Assembly: GCA_036676475.1 (NCBI GenBank)
Contig: JAKFCU010000006.1
Span: 54,938 to 118,937 of the forward strand
From: LC029 sp036676475
Lineage (GTDB): Bacteria; Bacillota; Bacilli; Aneurinibacillales; RAOX-1
DNA length: 64,000 bases
Reading direction: 5' to 3'
Part shown: in pieces, positions 16,022 through 25,017 of the stretch
How the letters are laid out: every line of letters begins with the position of its first letter
How positions within the stretch are numbered: the stretch's first letter is position 1
The notes under the pieces: model-generated
What the model was told of the DNA's origin: nothing
Seen by the model: the letters and a program-made list of their open reading frames with translations, nothing else
The model's database searches: none
Program-made: the position numbers and the translations under genes

Positions 16022-17443
16022 ATGGTGTATGCGAACATGCGGATGGAGAAAGATTTTTTAGGTTCTATGGAGGTCCCAGCGGATGCCTATTATGGAATAC
16101 AAACTCTTCGTGCAGTCGAAAATTTTCCGATAACCGGGTATAGAATCCACCCGGAGTTAATCACGGCCATGGCTATGGTGAAGAAAGCAGCCGCATTGGC
16201 CAATATGGAAGTGGGACAACTGAACCCACGATTAGGAAAAGCCATCGTACAAGCGGCAGAAGAGATTATTTACGGACAATGGCACGATCAGTTTATTGTA
16301 GATCCAATCCAGGGAGGGGCCGGCACTTCTCTTAATATGAATGTGAACGAGGTGATTGCCAACCGTGCCCTTGAAATTTTAGGGGAGGAAAAGGGGAATT
16401 ACTTTGCTCTGAGTCCGAACACTCATGTCAATATGGCCCAATCGACCAATGACTCTTTTCCGACGGCCATTCATCTTTCTGTTTTATCTTTAATTGACCG
16501 GCTTTTAAAAACAATGGATGAATTATATGAGGCGTTTCATAGAAAAGCTTGTCAATTTGAAAGAATTATAAAAATGGGCCGAACCCATTTGCAGGATGCG
16601 GTACCGATTCGGCTTGGTCAGGAATTTGAAGCTTACGGCAGGGTGCTTGGCCGGGACATGAAGCGAATCAAACAGACGCGGGAACACTTGTATGAGGTCA
16701 ATATGGGGGCAACCGCTGTAGGGACGGGGTTGAATGCCGATCCCCGCTATATGGAGAGGGTTGTGGAATGGGCTGCGGAAATCAGCGGATTTCCCTTAAA
16801 GAATGCGAAACATTTGGTCGATGCTACCCAAAATACGGATGCCTACACGGAAGTGTCAGCTGCATTAAAGGTTTGCATGATTAATATGTCTAAAATTTCC
16901 AATGACCTTCGTTTAATGGCATCAGGTCCCCGTGCCGGGTTGGGTGAAATCCATCTTCCGGCCCGACAGCCGGGATCCTCGATCATGCCGGGGAAAGTGA
17001 ATCCGGTCATGTGTGAAGTAGTCAATCAGGTAGCTTTTCAAGTCATCGGAAATGATCATACCATCTGCTTGGCATCCGAGGCGGGACAATTGGAATTGAA
17101 TGTGATGGAGCCTGTTTTGGTGTTCAACCTGATGCAATCCTTAAGCATGATGAACCAAGTATTTAAAGCATTCCGGACCCATTGCTTGGAAGGAATCGAG
17201 GCTAATGAAGAGAGATGCAGAGAATATGTGGAAAAAAGTGTGGGTGTCATTACGGCGTTGAATCCGCATCTGGGCTATGAAACAGCTGCGGGAATTGCTC
17301 GCGAGGCCATCCTCTCAGGTCAATCTGTTCGCGAGCTATGCTTGCTGCATCAAGTTTTAACGGAAGAAGAATTAGATCTTATTCTCGACCCATATGAGAT
17401 GACAAAACCGGGAATTGCGGGCAGCCGTTTGTTAGAGGTTTGA
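16022..17443 (+). CDS. aspA: Aspartate ammonia-lyase (aspartase)
   Basis: 473 residues, the usual size for aspartase. It deaminates aspartate to fumarate and ammonia, completing asparagine breakdown started by the gene upstream. The fumarase/aspartase signature GSSIMPGKVNP carries the catalytic serine loop; the substrate-binding GRTHLQDAVP and NMNVNEVIANRA blocks are also present. ATG 16022 lies 8 bases after GGGAG; ATG 16016 is closer to the site and less likely. The equivalent in B. subtilis is ansB. A bidirectional terminator ends the operon. Confidence 0.93.
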   Translation: MVYANMRMEKDFLGSMEVPADAYYGIQTLRAVENFPITGYRIHPELITAMAMVKKAAALANMEVGQLNPRLGKAIVQAAEEIIYGQWHDQFIVDPIQGGAGTSLNMNVNEVIANRALEILGEEKGNYFALSPNTHVNMAQSTNDSFPTAIHLSVLSLIDRLLKTMDELYEAFHRKACQFERIIKMGRTHLQDAVPIRLGQEFEAYGRVLGRDMKRIKQTREHLYEVNMGATAVGTGLNADPRYMERVVEWAAEISGFPLKNAKHLVDATQNTDAYTEVSAALKVCMINMSKISNDLRLMASGPRAGLGEIHLPARQPGSSIMPGKVNPVMCEVVNQVAFQVIGNDHTICLASEAGQLELNVMEPVLVFNLMQSLSMMNQVFKAFRTHCLEGIEANEERCREYVEKSVGVITALNPHLGYETAAGIAREAILSGQSVRELCLLHQVLTEEELDLILDPYEMTKPGIAGSRLLEV

Positions 17444-17505
17444 TTCTCGATGAAGTATGGGTGAGCAATAGGAGAGATGTGTAGCCGTCATATTGAATGT
17501 CGATT

Positions 17506-17535
17506 AAGACACTAGTTTTAAAAATCTAGTGTCTT
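17506..17535. terminator. Bidirectional terminator of aspA and the LuxR-type gene
   Basis: 10-bp perfect stem AAGACACTAG (17506-17515) with CTAGTGTCTT (17526-17535) and an A/T-rich loop. It includes the stop of the minus-strand gene. Confidence 0.8.
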
Positions 17536-18639
17536 CCTTTGATTTTCTAATTCGGTATAAGGAAAGCTGTACTGTGTAAGCATTAGTCGGATTAATTCTC
17601 TTCTACTGTTAACGCCTGTCTTATTGAAGATGGATTTAAGATGATCTTGTACAGTATAGGCAGAGATAAATAAGGAATCAGCAAGATCTTTCGTGGAATC
17701 ACCCAGCAGCACTCGGTCCACTATTTGTTTTTCACGCGACGACAGACCGTAACTCTCGAATATCAGCGGCATTATATCAGATGGATTTGCTCGTTCACAT
17801 ACGACAGCAAATTGTATGGGGGATGAAAAACTGTTCATTTCGCTTGCTCGAATAGAAAGAAATGATCCGTTTGATGTAAGAATGCATGTTTTGGCAAGAG
17901 TTGTCGCCCTCTCCCTTATTGGTCTCATTTCCCTTTTTACAATATTCGCTTTGGCTCGTGTACAAACCGCTCTTATTGGCCGGGGCAGTATACTGCATTC
18001 GATTTGCTCCGATTTACACAGCAGGGATAGCCACTGGTTCGCCGCTGGGTTGGTGGAAAGAAGCTCAAAATTTGCTGAAATAATCATTATGCCGGGTTCA
18101 AGAAATTGGGATTGTGGTTGTGCAGGTAAGTAAAACGTTGCCTCCCGTAACGATTGGGCAAGAAAAGGAATAATGGAAGAGACAAACTTAATCTCTTTTT
18201 CTTCAAATAACGGTTGGCCTGTCGAGCGGAATAAAGTCAAAAATCCCCAGCATTTTCCTTGAGACACAAGGACAGCACGCAGTTCATCACTAAAACCGGC
18301 GGGAAAAAGAATGTCACGATAACGTGCGCTTCTTTTCAGAGTACCGTTAGTAGTGAGGCTAAGTGCCGCGACCGGTTCAGATGCTTTAGCCAGATCAGCA
18401 TATTGATTGAAATCATCAGTCAAGTATTCACTTTCGAACAAGCGGGAATGAATGGTTTCCACACGTTCATCGGTTAAGGCACCGGTAGAAAGAAGCGTGT
18501 GTGGATCAATCGTTGTAAAGCAAGCTGCGTCAAAACTGAAGACACTCCGCAGTTTGTCTAACACTTTTTTACGAAAAGAGTGAGTATCACGATCTACACT
18601 AGCCTGCACAATCGTCTGTTTAAATTGTTCAATATGCAA
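17518..18639 (-). CDS. LuxR-type HTH transcriptional regulator with an N-terminal sensor region
   Basis: 373 residues. The C-terminal LuxR helix-turn-helix is clear: YGLSSREKQIVDRVLLGDST and YTVQDHLKSIFNKTGVNSRR (about residues 295-350). The N-terminal ~170 residues look GAF-like (FSFDAACFTTIDPHTLL, GKCWGFLTLFRS). There is no receiver domain or phosphoacceptor. The start is a TTG at 18639, but the nearest AAGGAG is about 14 bases away, so translation may be weak or the start may differ. It is divergent from the decayed methyltransferase. Confidence 0.8.
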   Translation of the reverse strand: MHIEQFKQTIVQASVDRDTHSFRKKVLDKLRSVFSFDAACFTTIDPHTLLSTGALTDERVETIHSRLFESEYLTDDFNQYADLAKASEPVAALSLTTNGTLKRSARYRDILFPAGFSDELRAVLVSQGKCWGFLTLFRSTGQPLFEEKEIKFVSSIIPFLAQSLREATFYLPAQPQSQFLEPGIMIISANFELLSTNPAANQWLSLLCKSEQIECSILPRPIRAVCTRAKANIVKREMRPIRERATTLAKTCILTSNGSFLSIRASEMNSFSSPIQFAVVCERANPSDIMPLIFESYGLSSREKQIVDRVLLGDSTKDLADSLFISAYTVQDHLKSIFNKTGVNSRRELIRLMLTQYSFPYTELENQRKTLDF

Positions 18640-18670
18640 GATATGGTCTGTAGCTCCTTTCTTTAGAGAA

Positions 18671-18698
18671 TATCCCAGCTTTATGGGATACTTTTTTT
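18671..18698 (+). terminator. Plus-strand terminator inside the LuxR gene leader
   Basis: TATCCCA/TGGGATA (18671-18677, 18684-18690) followed by a T7 run. No plus-strand gene ends here, so it would stop antisense transcription into the regulator's leader. Confidence 0.5.
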
Positions 18699-18716
18699 GT
18701 CTGCATCCGTATAATT

Positions 18717-18741
18717 GATAATAATAATTATTATTATTATC
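18717..18741. promoter_or_regulatory. Fur-family box
   Basis: A 25-base near-palindrome GATAATAATAATTATTATTA followed by TTATC. It closely resembles the Fur consensus built from GATAAT hexamers. It lies between the LuxR-type gene and the decayed methyltransferase, so iron or a related metal may control one or both. PerR and Zur boxes look similar. Confidence 0.55.
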
Positions 18742-18878
18742 TTACATGAGAGAAGAGAGAATGAAAAGGAGAAGATGCGATTATTCGAGTAGTGAAGGTA
18801 TCTACCCAACAGAACCCATTTGCCTATTGGCAAGCACGAAACAAGAATTAATATATTTTAATACAAAGGAGCTAAAAA

Positions 18879-19378
18879 ATGAAAAATAAGCCATTTCCGT
18901 CAAGCTGGAATGACTCAGTGGTTGCTCATTATGATCAAACGATCCCTCTTAACATTGCAGGTTATCACCTTCTTTATGATATAACCAGCCGCCTGCTGAA
19001 GGCAGGATTGAGTCGCGGCTGCTTGGGTTGCGATGATTCGCCTGCTGAATTACTCATTGTCGGAGCAGGGGGCGGACAAGAGCTGGTGATACTCGGTCAA
19101 TTTCAAAAGCTGTGGCATTTTACGGCAATTGATTCATCTGAACCTATGCTGGAGATTGTCAGGAGAAGAATAGAAGAGATAAAAATAGGTGATCGGGTGC
19201 GCCTTGTGAAGGGTTTAATCAGTTCGCTTAGTCGATTGGAGATCAGGCAAAAACGACAGGCAGTGATATGATCAGCAGTGATGCAACAGTTGCGATGCTT
19301 GCGGAATGTGGATTTACAGATATAAGCCGTTATTTTGCTTCCTATTTAGTTGAAGCTTTTATGGCTTTTAAGAAATGA
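18879..19378 (+). pseudogene. SAM-dependent methyltransferase, internally deleted
   Basis: The first part (18879-19271, 130 residues) has the class I motif I as LLIVGAGGGQELVIL and the acidic end of strand 2 as AIDSSEPML, then runs into a stop. A second piece in another frame (19268-19378) reads MISSDATVAMLAECGFTDIS and ends VEAFMAFKK, which fits the C-terminal end of such enzymes. The middle of the catalytic domain is missing. AAAGGAG precedes the ATG. Upstream, a short open stretch ending WQARNKN (to 18851) may be the tail of another broken gene. Confidence 0.72.
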
Positions 19379-19384
19379 GGTGGC

Positions 19385-19613
19385 AGTGAATCATGGAGCT
19401 GCCGCTATATTCTCGTAATTTCTTATTAGCACGCAGTTTTTCTTCTGTCCGCATAAGAATCCCAACCGTCTAACTGGGCAGCCACAAAGATTTTTAATAA
19501 AGATTCCGTTGAAAGTTTTTCATCCTATAGTCTAAGAATCTGGAACCTTCCAAGGGTAAGGAAGAAAGACATTGACAAATGACTTTCTTATGCCATATAT
19601 TTTTGTTATCCAT
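19385..19613 (-). pseudogene. IS4-type transposase, N-terminal remnant
   Basis: Read on the minus strand from ATG 19613: MDNKNIWHKKVICQCLSSLP then GSRFLDYRM. A frameshift leads to DEKLSTESLLKIFVAAQLDG plus WDSYA, and another to MRTEEKLRANKKLREYSGSS. This succession resembles the N-terminus of IS4-family DDE transposases. CTCCT at 19620-19624 (AGGAG on the minus strand) is 6 bases before the ATG. At least two frameshifts and loss of the catalytic domain make it dead. Recognition is by eye only. Confidence 0.55.
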
Positions 19614-19679
19614 AAAAAACTCCTTTGTAGAAGACTTGTTTTGGATAACAAGGTCGTATTCCTACAATAGGAGTTTTTT
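19614..19679. repeat. Long imperfect hairpin at the transposase remnant
   Basis: Outer stem 19614-19630 with 19662-19679 (17 bp, one bulge) and inner CTTGTT/AACAAG (19635-19640, 19647-19652). The outer stem contains the transposase AGGAG ribosome binding site, so the structure would hide it in read-through transcripts. The rest of the gap up to 19834 has GGGTCTGACCCC at 19773-19783 and otherwise nothing I recognise. Confidence 0.65.
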
Positions 19680-19834
19680 TATGTCTGTCCATGAAATTCA
19701 ATCCTGATATTACAAAACAAGGGTATTATTGGGGGTATCTTTATCAATGTTAGGCTTAATGCAACGCTAGTGGGTCTGACCCCTTTGTTAAGGTAAAGTG
19801 CGGAGCTGTTTATCGTTTTCGATCATGGTACCCT

Positions 19835-21547
19835 TTATTTAAAGTATTTTTGAGCTATTTTTTCCGCTGTTCGTGTTGCCAATGCTTGGGTTGTTAACGT
19901 GGGGTTCGGTCCTCCTATGCCATTAAAATGGACACTGTTATCCGTAATGTAAAGTCTCTTGACTTGTAAGGCCTCGCATAAAGTATCTGTGACAAATCCC
20001 ATTCGCATCGTGCTTTCCATGTGAACAAACAAACCCGGAGGCCAAACCGGTCGTATGATTTGCTTAGCTCCCGCCTTCTGAAGAAGCTCTGCTGCAATTT
20101 TTGCTAATTGACTTCGCCTGGAAATCGCCACTTTAGTAGGATGATATTTTACCACCGGAACAGGACCGTGTTCATCTTTGATGACAGGATCAAGGGTGAC
20201 GCCATTTGCCTGGTCGATTTCATCGTCAGCTACGATCAATATATTTAATGTCTGGCGATAATTCGCCATCAATTCTTTAAGCTGGCTGCCTACTATTCTT
20301 CCACGCATCTCCCATGGAGCACCAGGTATCCGATTATGGAGAAAATTGTATCCATGCTGACTGAAACCATAAGTAAAATCCGAAGTTAATCCAGGGCTTA
20401 ACCCGTTTAATTCAATAAATCCCAAACCCGGATAATCTAATCTAGCGCTAGAAGTATGTCCGATAAATTGATTAATTTCAGGCATTCCTAAAATTGCCAT
20501 TAAATCCTTTTCCTCAAAAATTCCGCTGACCCAATCGAAAAAATGGTTAACCATTCCCCTTCCTACCCATGGATTATCAGGAAGCCCGGAGTTTAGCCAG
20601 AGCCTTGGAGTCTCAATGGCACCTGCTGCCATTACAACAACCTTGGCTCTAAGCTCCTCCATTTCCCCTGTCCATGAATCGCGAATTTGTACGCCAACCG
20701 CTCGTAATCCTTCGTTCGGAACATCTTCCGCCAGTATCTTTGTGGTAAAAACATTTGGCCTAATAGTTACATTTCCAGTCTTTAGAGCGAGCGGAACATA
20801 GCTTACATTTGTCGACCGTTTCGCAATTCTTTCCACGGAAGGACCTGACGCGCATCCTTGGGCGCAATGTCCACTTAACGTACATCCTTCCATATTAAAT
20901 AATTGTTCCATGGAATAATCGGGATTGGTGAGATTTTGATTTGGAGGCAAGATGGCATTTGGCTGCGGCCGATAACCAGGGCTTGTGACGTTTAGGGTAG
21001 GGAGCAAAGACCATCCGGCTTTTTTTGCGCCATAATAAAAGAGTTCCTCTTTGGGAGTCGTTGGAGCAAATTGAACGGGTAATGTTGCTTCGACTTTTTC
21101 ATAGTAAGGTATAAGTTCACGATAGGAAATTGGCCATATGCCGTCGATCGCTTGGGGATATGCCCTTGGTGAATTAGCCCAGTAATGCTGTGTTGTCCCT
21201 CCTACTCCAGAATTTTGCATAACAAAGCCCATTTGGGGGACATTTCGAAACCAAGGTGACCGCCGAAGATCTGCCGGACCCCAGCGCAATTTTCCAGAAA
21301 CTGAATTATTCATGTCATTTTCAAATCTTGAATAAAGCTCCTTATAAAGCCGAATATCCAAATCTCCTGCACTAGAACTGCTTCGTCCCCCACGATGTTC
21401 GTTAGGATTCGGCCATTTTTTATTTCCTAACCATGCCCCTGCTTCCAGCACCAAAACTTTGAGGCCCAATTCTCCCAGTTCTTTAGCTGCAACAGCCCCC
21501 CCGCCGCCTGAACCAATTACAATCACATCTACATAATCATGTTTCAT
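19835..21547 (-). CDS. GMC-family oxidoreductase (gluconate/sugar dehydrogenase flavoprotein type)
   Basis: 570 residues. The N-terminal FAD Rossmann motif VIVIGSGGGGAVAAKELGEL lies at about residues 9-28, followed by KVLVLEAG. C-terminal GMC features are HMESTRMG, YITDNSVHFNGIGGPNPTLT and a final TAEKIAQ. Such flavoproteins oxidise sugars or alcohols, often with a small subunit and a cytochrome. GGGGGAG is 4 bases before ATG 21547, and the start overlaps the stop of the upstream subunit-3-like gene by 11 bases, indicating translational coupling. No cytochrome subunit is adjacent. Confidence 0.88.
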   Translation of the reverse strand: MKHDYVDVIVIGSGGGGAVAAKELGELGLKVLVLEAGAWLGNKKWPNPNEHRGGRSSSSAGDLDIRLYKELYSRFENDMNNSVSGKLRWGPADLRRSPWFRNVPQMGFVMQNSGVGGTTQHYWANSPRAYPQAIDGIWPISYRELIPYYEKVEATLPVQFAPTTPKEELFYYGAKKAGWSLLPTLNVTSPGYRPQPNAILPPNQNLTNPDYSMEQLFNMEGCTLSGHCAQGCASGPSVERIAKRSTNVSYVPLALKTGNVTIRPNVFTTKILAEDVPNEGLRAVGVQIRDSWTGEMEELRAKVVVMAAGAIETPRLWLNSGLPDNPWVGRGMVNHFFDWVSGIFEEKDLMAILGMPEINQFIGHTSSARLDYPGLGFIELNGLSPGLTSDFTYGFSQHGYNFLHNRIPGAPWEMRGRIVGSQLKELMANYRQTLNILIVADDEIDQANGVTLDPVIKDEHGPVPVVKYHPTKVAISRRSQLAKIAAELLQKAGAKQIIRPVWPPGLFVHMESTMRMGFVTDTLCEALQVKRLYITDNSVHFNGIGGPNPTLTTQALATRTAEKIAQKYFK

Positions 21548-22022
21548 CAAACTCCCCCTTTTCACGCGGGATTGTTAACAGAAAGCCACGTAATTCACGG
21601 TACCCATAGGAAGGTCCAGGATATGCGGATTGAGTCCAACCAACTGGGAATTCTTCTAGCCTTCTCCTAGTTGGTGGGGCAAGCCTTGTTGTTCCATATC
21701 CAGACCACTCTGAATAATAGCCAAACATGACCAAGCGATTTATCGCATTGGTAATATTCAGAACCAATCCTGCATTATTTTGGAAAGGCTGCGGCAAACA
21801 GCCAAGATCAATATCGAGTAACTCCAAGAGAGTTATCGCACGAAACCTGTCACTTCGAGCAAGAGCCGCAAAGGTACCCCCACCTGGGAATTTTAATTCA
21901 TGATGCGGGTATTTAGCTCTTCCTGTCGCAATCAAGTGAGTTGCTGCTGCATCCGCAAACGCTTGGAAGGTAGCGACTGTATGAGGGTTGCATTGGGAAA
22001 CATAGTCACGTTTATTCTCCAG
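21537..22022 (-). CDS. Gluconate 2-dehydrogenase subunit 3-like protein, probable CTG start
   Basis: 161 residues. Partner of the GMC oxidoreductase just downstream; such small subunits assist folding or export of the flavoprotein. The N-terminal HTVATFQAFADAAATHL pattern is typical of the subunit 3 family. The open frame continues upstream of the first ordinary start (TTG 21935) to a CTG at 22022, which is 7 bases after a perfect AGGAGG; no ATG, GTG or TTG lies in frame between the upstream stop and that point. I therefore take CTG as the start. A sequencing error is the alternative. Confidence 0.72.
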   Translation of the reverse strand: MENKRDYVSQCNPHTVATFQAFADAAATHLIATGRAKYPHHELKFPGGGTFAALARSDRFRAITLLELLDIDLGCLPQPFQNNAGLVLNITNAINRLVMFGYYSEWSGYGTTRLAPPTRRRLEEFPVGWTQSAYPGPSYGYRELRGFLLTIPREKGEFDET

Positions 22023-22117
22023 GGGTTCACCTCCTAAACATACTTTTTCTTTTCATTTATTAACTATATTTGAATAATACGCATTTTATTTCTAGAAAAT
22101 AAAATGATTTCGATATG

Positions 22118-22148
22118 AAAAAAGCACCTACAAGCGTAGATGCTTTTT
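22118..22148 (-). terminator. Terminator after the histidine kinase fragment
   Basis: AAAAAGCACCTAC and GTAGATGCTTTTT with a 4-base AAGC loop and one mismatch. Confidence 0.7.
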
Positions 22149-22164
22149 CTCAAATAAGATGGTA

Positions 22165-22305
22165 TCACACTTCAATTAAGTTACCTTGTGAAACAGGTAA
22201 AACCACGTCTATCATTGTCCCTTCGCCTATTTTACTTTTTATATTAATTCTTCCTTTATATCTTTCAATAATTTTATAACTAACCATGAGTCCCAGACCT
22301 TTTCC
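22165..22305 (-). pseudogene. C-terminal fragment of a sensor histidine kinase
   Basis: 46 codons read GKGLGLMVSYKIIERYKGRI and continue to GEGTMIDVVLPVSQ, which is the G2 box and the last strand of a HATPase domain. Upstream in frame there are immediate TAA codons and the neighbouring frame reads KEK, so everything before the G2 box is lost or shifted. A terminator is retained downstream. The following 22306-22364 is GC-rich and holds GGGGTCTGAACCC, resembling the family B arm. Confidence 0.75.
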
Positions 22306-22427
22306 TTATTACTATGCTCGCCTCGGGGATACCCTCTCGGGTAGGGGTCTGAACCCGAACGATGTGTTGGTACGATGGATACAACTTAAGTGGTCTTCCC
22401 CTGGGAACAAACGTCCAGAAACGCTAG

Positions 22428-23675
22428 TCACTCAGCTTTCAGAGGAGGGGCAGGGAAATGTAAAATTTCCTTATTTTTTAATGATTTGGGTAATACAATA
22501 CTGTCGACTTGGTTAAAGTCATAATAATTTGCAGATTGGTGCATCTTCATGATGTTCAACGGTTGTTGCTCCAAATCCCCTTTAAAATGCATTACTATGT
22601 CTTGTTCAACTTGGATGGGTAATAGCGAGTTGGGATCAATCCACATCAAGCCAGACAGCGAGATGCTAACTTCTTGTCCATCCAACTCTGTTGTTTGCTT
22701 TGATAATTCAGGAATCTGTTGGCTTAACATGTCTATCATTTCTTTCATGGAACCAAAACTCATGCGAAGAGCTACCTTATGTACCTTATTTCCGTCCATG
22801 ACCTCCGTACCCAAGTCTCGATAAAAAACTTGCTTATTTAATAAGGCCTTGTTCACTTCCAAGCTATTTTTTTGCATTTCCATCATTTGGTCAAAGGAGA
22901 ACAGGAATGAATCATCCATCTTCATCCACGTTTCTTCGCCTGTTTCAGGGTTCTGCATCTTTATATACATCCCGTCAGGGACTATATACTGCTCCATTTT
23001 GATTTCCATCGGTCCATCCGGGAGCATACTCGCTATTTTACTAACGGATTGCAAATGTATTCCTTCCTTTTTATGAAAATCCATGGTGACGTTGGATTCC
23101 ATTTCCATCGTCTTAGTTTGAGTTTCCGGGATAGGCTCTTTAAATTCCATGACAGCGTTTTGCGTTATCTCTGAACGGTAGGAGTCTTGATTCATTTGAG
23201 CTTCTGTTGATTTCATCACAAGATCATAGGCAGCCTGATCCGTAGTAAAAATTTCTTTAATCAATTCCAATCCTTCGGTATGATCAATGACTTGATCGAA
23301 TTCAACTCCATATTCTTCTCGTAAAATCTGTGCCACACTTTCGAATTCAACACCCCAGATTCTCGCAAGTAACCATTCTGCTTCTTGCTTACTAATTGGC
23401 TGTTCCACCTTAAATGTTCCATCTGCATACCCTTGGATGACTCCACGTTCCATTAACACTTTCACACTCTTAGCATAGCGCGAGTTTTCATCGAGATCTG
23501 TTGGCAGCACAACGTTAGGGTTTTCAGACAAGATCGGCATCTGCTGAACAATGGCCTGTACAAAATCCCCTCTTGTCATCACATTACTATTTTGCTTCTC
23601 GGCTGACGCTACTCCTGCACCGAATAGCAAAGTAGCAGATAGCGTACAAGCCAATATTCTTTTTCTTTTCATCAC
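22428..23675 (-). CDS. SLH-domain secreted protein with a DUF6612-like domain
   Basis: 415 residues. A signal peptide (KRKRILACTLSATLLFGAGV then ASA) is followed by an S-layer homology segment at about residues 30-110 with RGVIQGYADGTFKVEQPISK. SLH domains anchor proteins to cell wall polymers. The C-terminal ~270 residues resemble secreted DUF6612-type lipid- or polymer-binding domains of Firmicutes; that part is a weak call. Ribosome binding site AGGAGAGGA. The last 59 codons are duplicated at 8815-8991. A 333-base gap upstream (23676-24008) holds its promoter region and the hairpin described next. Confidence 0.78.
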   Translation of the reverse strand: MMKRKRILACTLSATLLFGAGVASAEKQNSNVMTRGDFVQAIVQQMPILSENPNVVLPTDLDENSRYAKSVKVLMERGVIQGYADGTFKVEQPISKQEAEWLLARIWGVEFESVAQILREEYGVEFDQVIDHTEGLELIKEIFTTDQAAYDLVMKSTEAQMNQDSYRSEITQNAVMEFKEPIPETQTKTMEMESNVTMDFHKKEGIHLQSVSKIASMLPDGPMEIKMEQYIVPDGMYIKMQNPETGEETWMKMDDSFLFSFDQMMEMQKNSLEVNKALLNKQVFYRDLGTEVMDGNKVHKVALRMSFGSMKEMIDMLSQQIPELSKQTTELDGQEVSISLSGLMWIDPNSLLPIQVEQDIVMHFKGDLEQQPLNIMKMHQSANYYDFNQVDSIVLPKSLKNKEILHFPAPPLKAE

Positions 23676-23957
23676 TTATCCTCTCCTTTCTCCTAGTAAT
23701 ACGAATAATGTATAGATTAGTTTCAAAATCATAGAAGAATCACCATTATTTGGATGCTTTGGTGTTTTTTTCCGAACACGTAGGGTTATATTAAGACTTT
23801 CGATTAATTCCAATTTAGATTTTGGTGTTTTGAGGTTAGTCGGACTTTCTCCTTTATGATCTTTGGGCCCCTCACATTCATATTATGTTGGTAGAGGTGA
23901 TCATACTAGGAAAGGAAGATATAAAGTCCAATCAGGCGTCTAAGCAACCAGGAGCTT

Positions 23958-24007
23958 AAAGTAAATAAAGAGAAAGGGGAGTGCCCCCCTTTCTCTTTAT
24001 TTACTTT
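23958..24007. terminator. Very long perfect terminator hairpin
   Basis: 22-bp perfect stem (23958-23979 with 23986-24007); arms include AAAGAGAAAGGGG and its complement. It lies directly after the stop of the minus-strand desaturase-like gene. Confidence 0.85.
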
Positions 24008-24008
24008 G

Positions 24009-24917
24009 TTATTCAGTTGTGGTATTTTTTCGAGCTTGAGCTCTTTCGATGATTCTTTTCATCCGATCATGGTGTTTGATAAGAGCCAACCGTGCTTCTT
24101 CTGCTTCAGGATGTGTAGGTTTAAGATCGCGAATTCCCCAAAAATCGACTAGCACTTCCAGTACTTGTATAAAATACTGTTCAGGACCATAATTTGCTTC
24201 TTGGCCAATGACTTTCATCCGTTCTTCAAAGCCAGGCATATCGCGTCCCGGCATTCCGAAGTTCAGCATGACATGACTGATGTGATAGATATAATTGGGT
24301 TCCAGCTCCAAATGGGCTTTTACAGCATCCCGGTAGAAAGCATAGTGAAGGCTTTCATCTTTGGCTAAACGACGCAGTAAAGTGGCAAGATCTTTATCAT
24401 AAGGTTGAGCTACTTTGGCAACGTTATTGTAATAGACCATGGTGGCCAATTCTTGCATGGCGGTGTAGGCCATGACTTGGGCTGGTTCGATAAATTCAGA
24501 TTCAAAGCCCTGTTCCACTACTTGTTTACGCAAACGGCGAAGCTCGCTTGGATTGGCATTTCGGGTTACAATTAAATAAGTTTCCAGCAAGCTGGAATGT
24601 TGGTCTTCTTCTGCCGTCCAAGTATGAACAAACTCTTTGATCACACTTAGGGCTCCCTTGAAGGTAATATTAAGATGAGTAGTAAACCATGGCAGGTTCA
24701 CTTCAGTTAATAGGGCTGTTTCAATGGCCGTATAGATGGCGGAGGGCAAAGTTCTTTGACTTTCTTCCCAAGGCTCCTTCTTGAAGCAACGAGCTTTGTC
24801 CCATGGAATAAACTCATGGTAGCTCCAATCGATATTTTTTGCTCTTTCACGATGATTATTATATAGTTCGATTAAGCGACCTTCTAATCTTGGGTCCACT
24901 TGATTTAATTCGATCAT
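24009..24917 (-). CDS. Acyl-[ACP] desaturase-like di-iron protein
   Basis: 302 residues. Ferritin-like four-helix fold with two di-iron motifs: TAEEDQHSSLLETY (EExxH) and LAKDESLHYAFYRD (DExxH), as in soluble acyl-ACP desaturases of plants and mycobacteria. These enzymes insert a cis double bond using O2 and ferredoxin. The WSYHEFIPWDKA segment near residues 31-42 is also characteristic. It is divergent from a lipase-like hydrolase with only 100 bases between, which fits a lipid role. AGGGGGAA precedes the ATG. Confidence 0.82.
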   Translation of the reverse strand: MIELNQVDPRLEGRLIELYNNHRERAKNIDWSYHEFIPWDKARCFKKEPWEESQRTLPSAIYTAIETALLTEVNLPWFTTHLNITFKGALSVIKEFVHTWTAEEDQHSSLLETYLIVTRNANPSELRRLRKQVVEQGFESEFIEPAQVMAYTAMQELATMVYYNNVAKVAQPYDKDLATLLRRLAKDESLHYAFYRDAVKAHLELEPNYIYHISHVMLNFGMPGRDMPGFEERMKVIGQEANYGPEQYFIQVLEVLVDFWGIRDLKPTHPEAEEARLALIKHHDRMKRIIERAQARKNTTTE

Positions 24918-25017
24918 CAGACAATTCCCCCTAAAAACACTATAAAGTTAATTATACATGTTTTTATATTGTAAACCAAACAAAACTTTATCATTCTTCA
25001 CTAGGAGGTGCAAAAAG

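Noticed and set aside
17816..18133. Plus-strand frame of 105 codons opposite the LuxR-type gene
   Set aside because: Antisense shadow; no start signal, although a plus-strand terminator lies further on at 18671.
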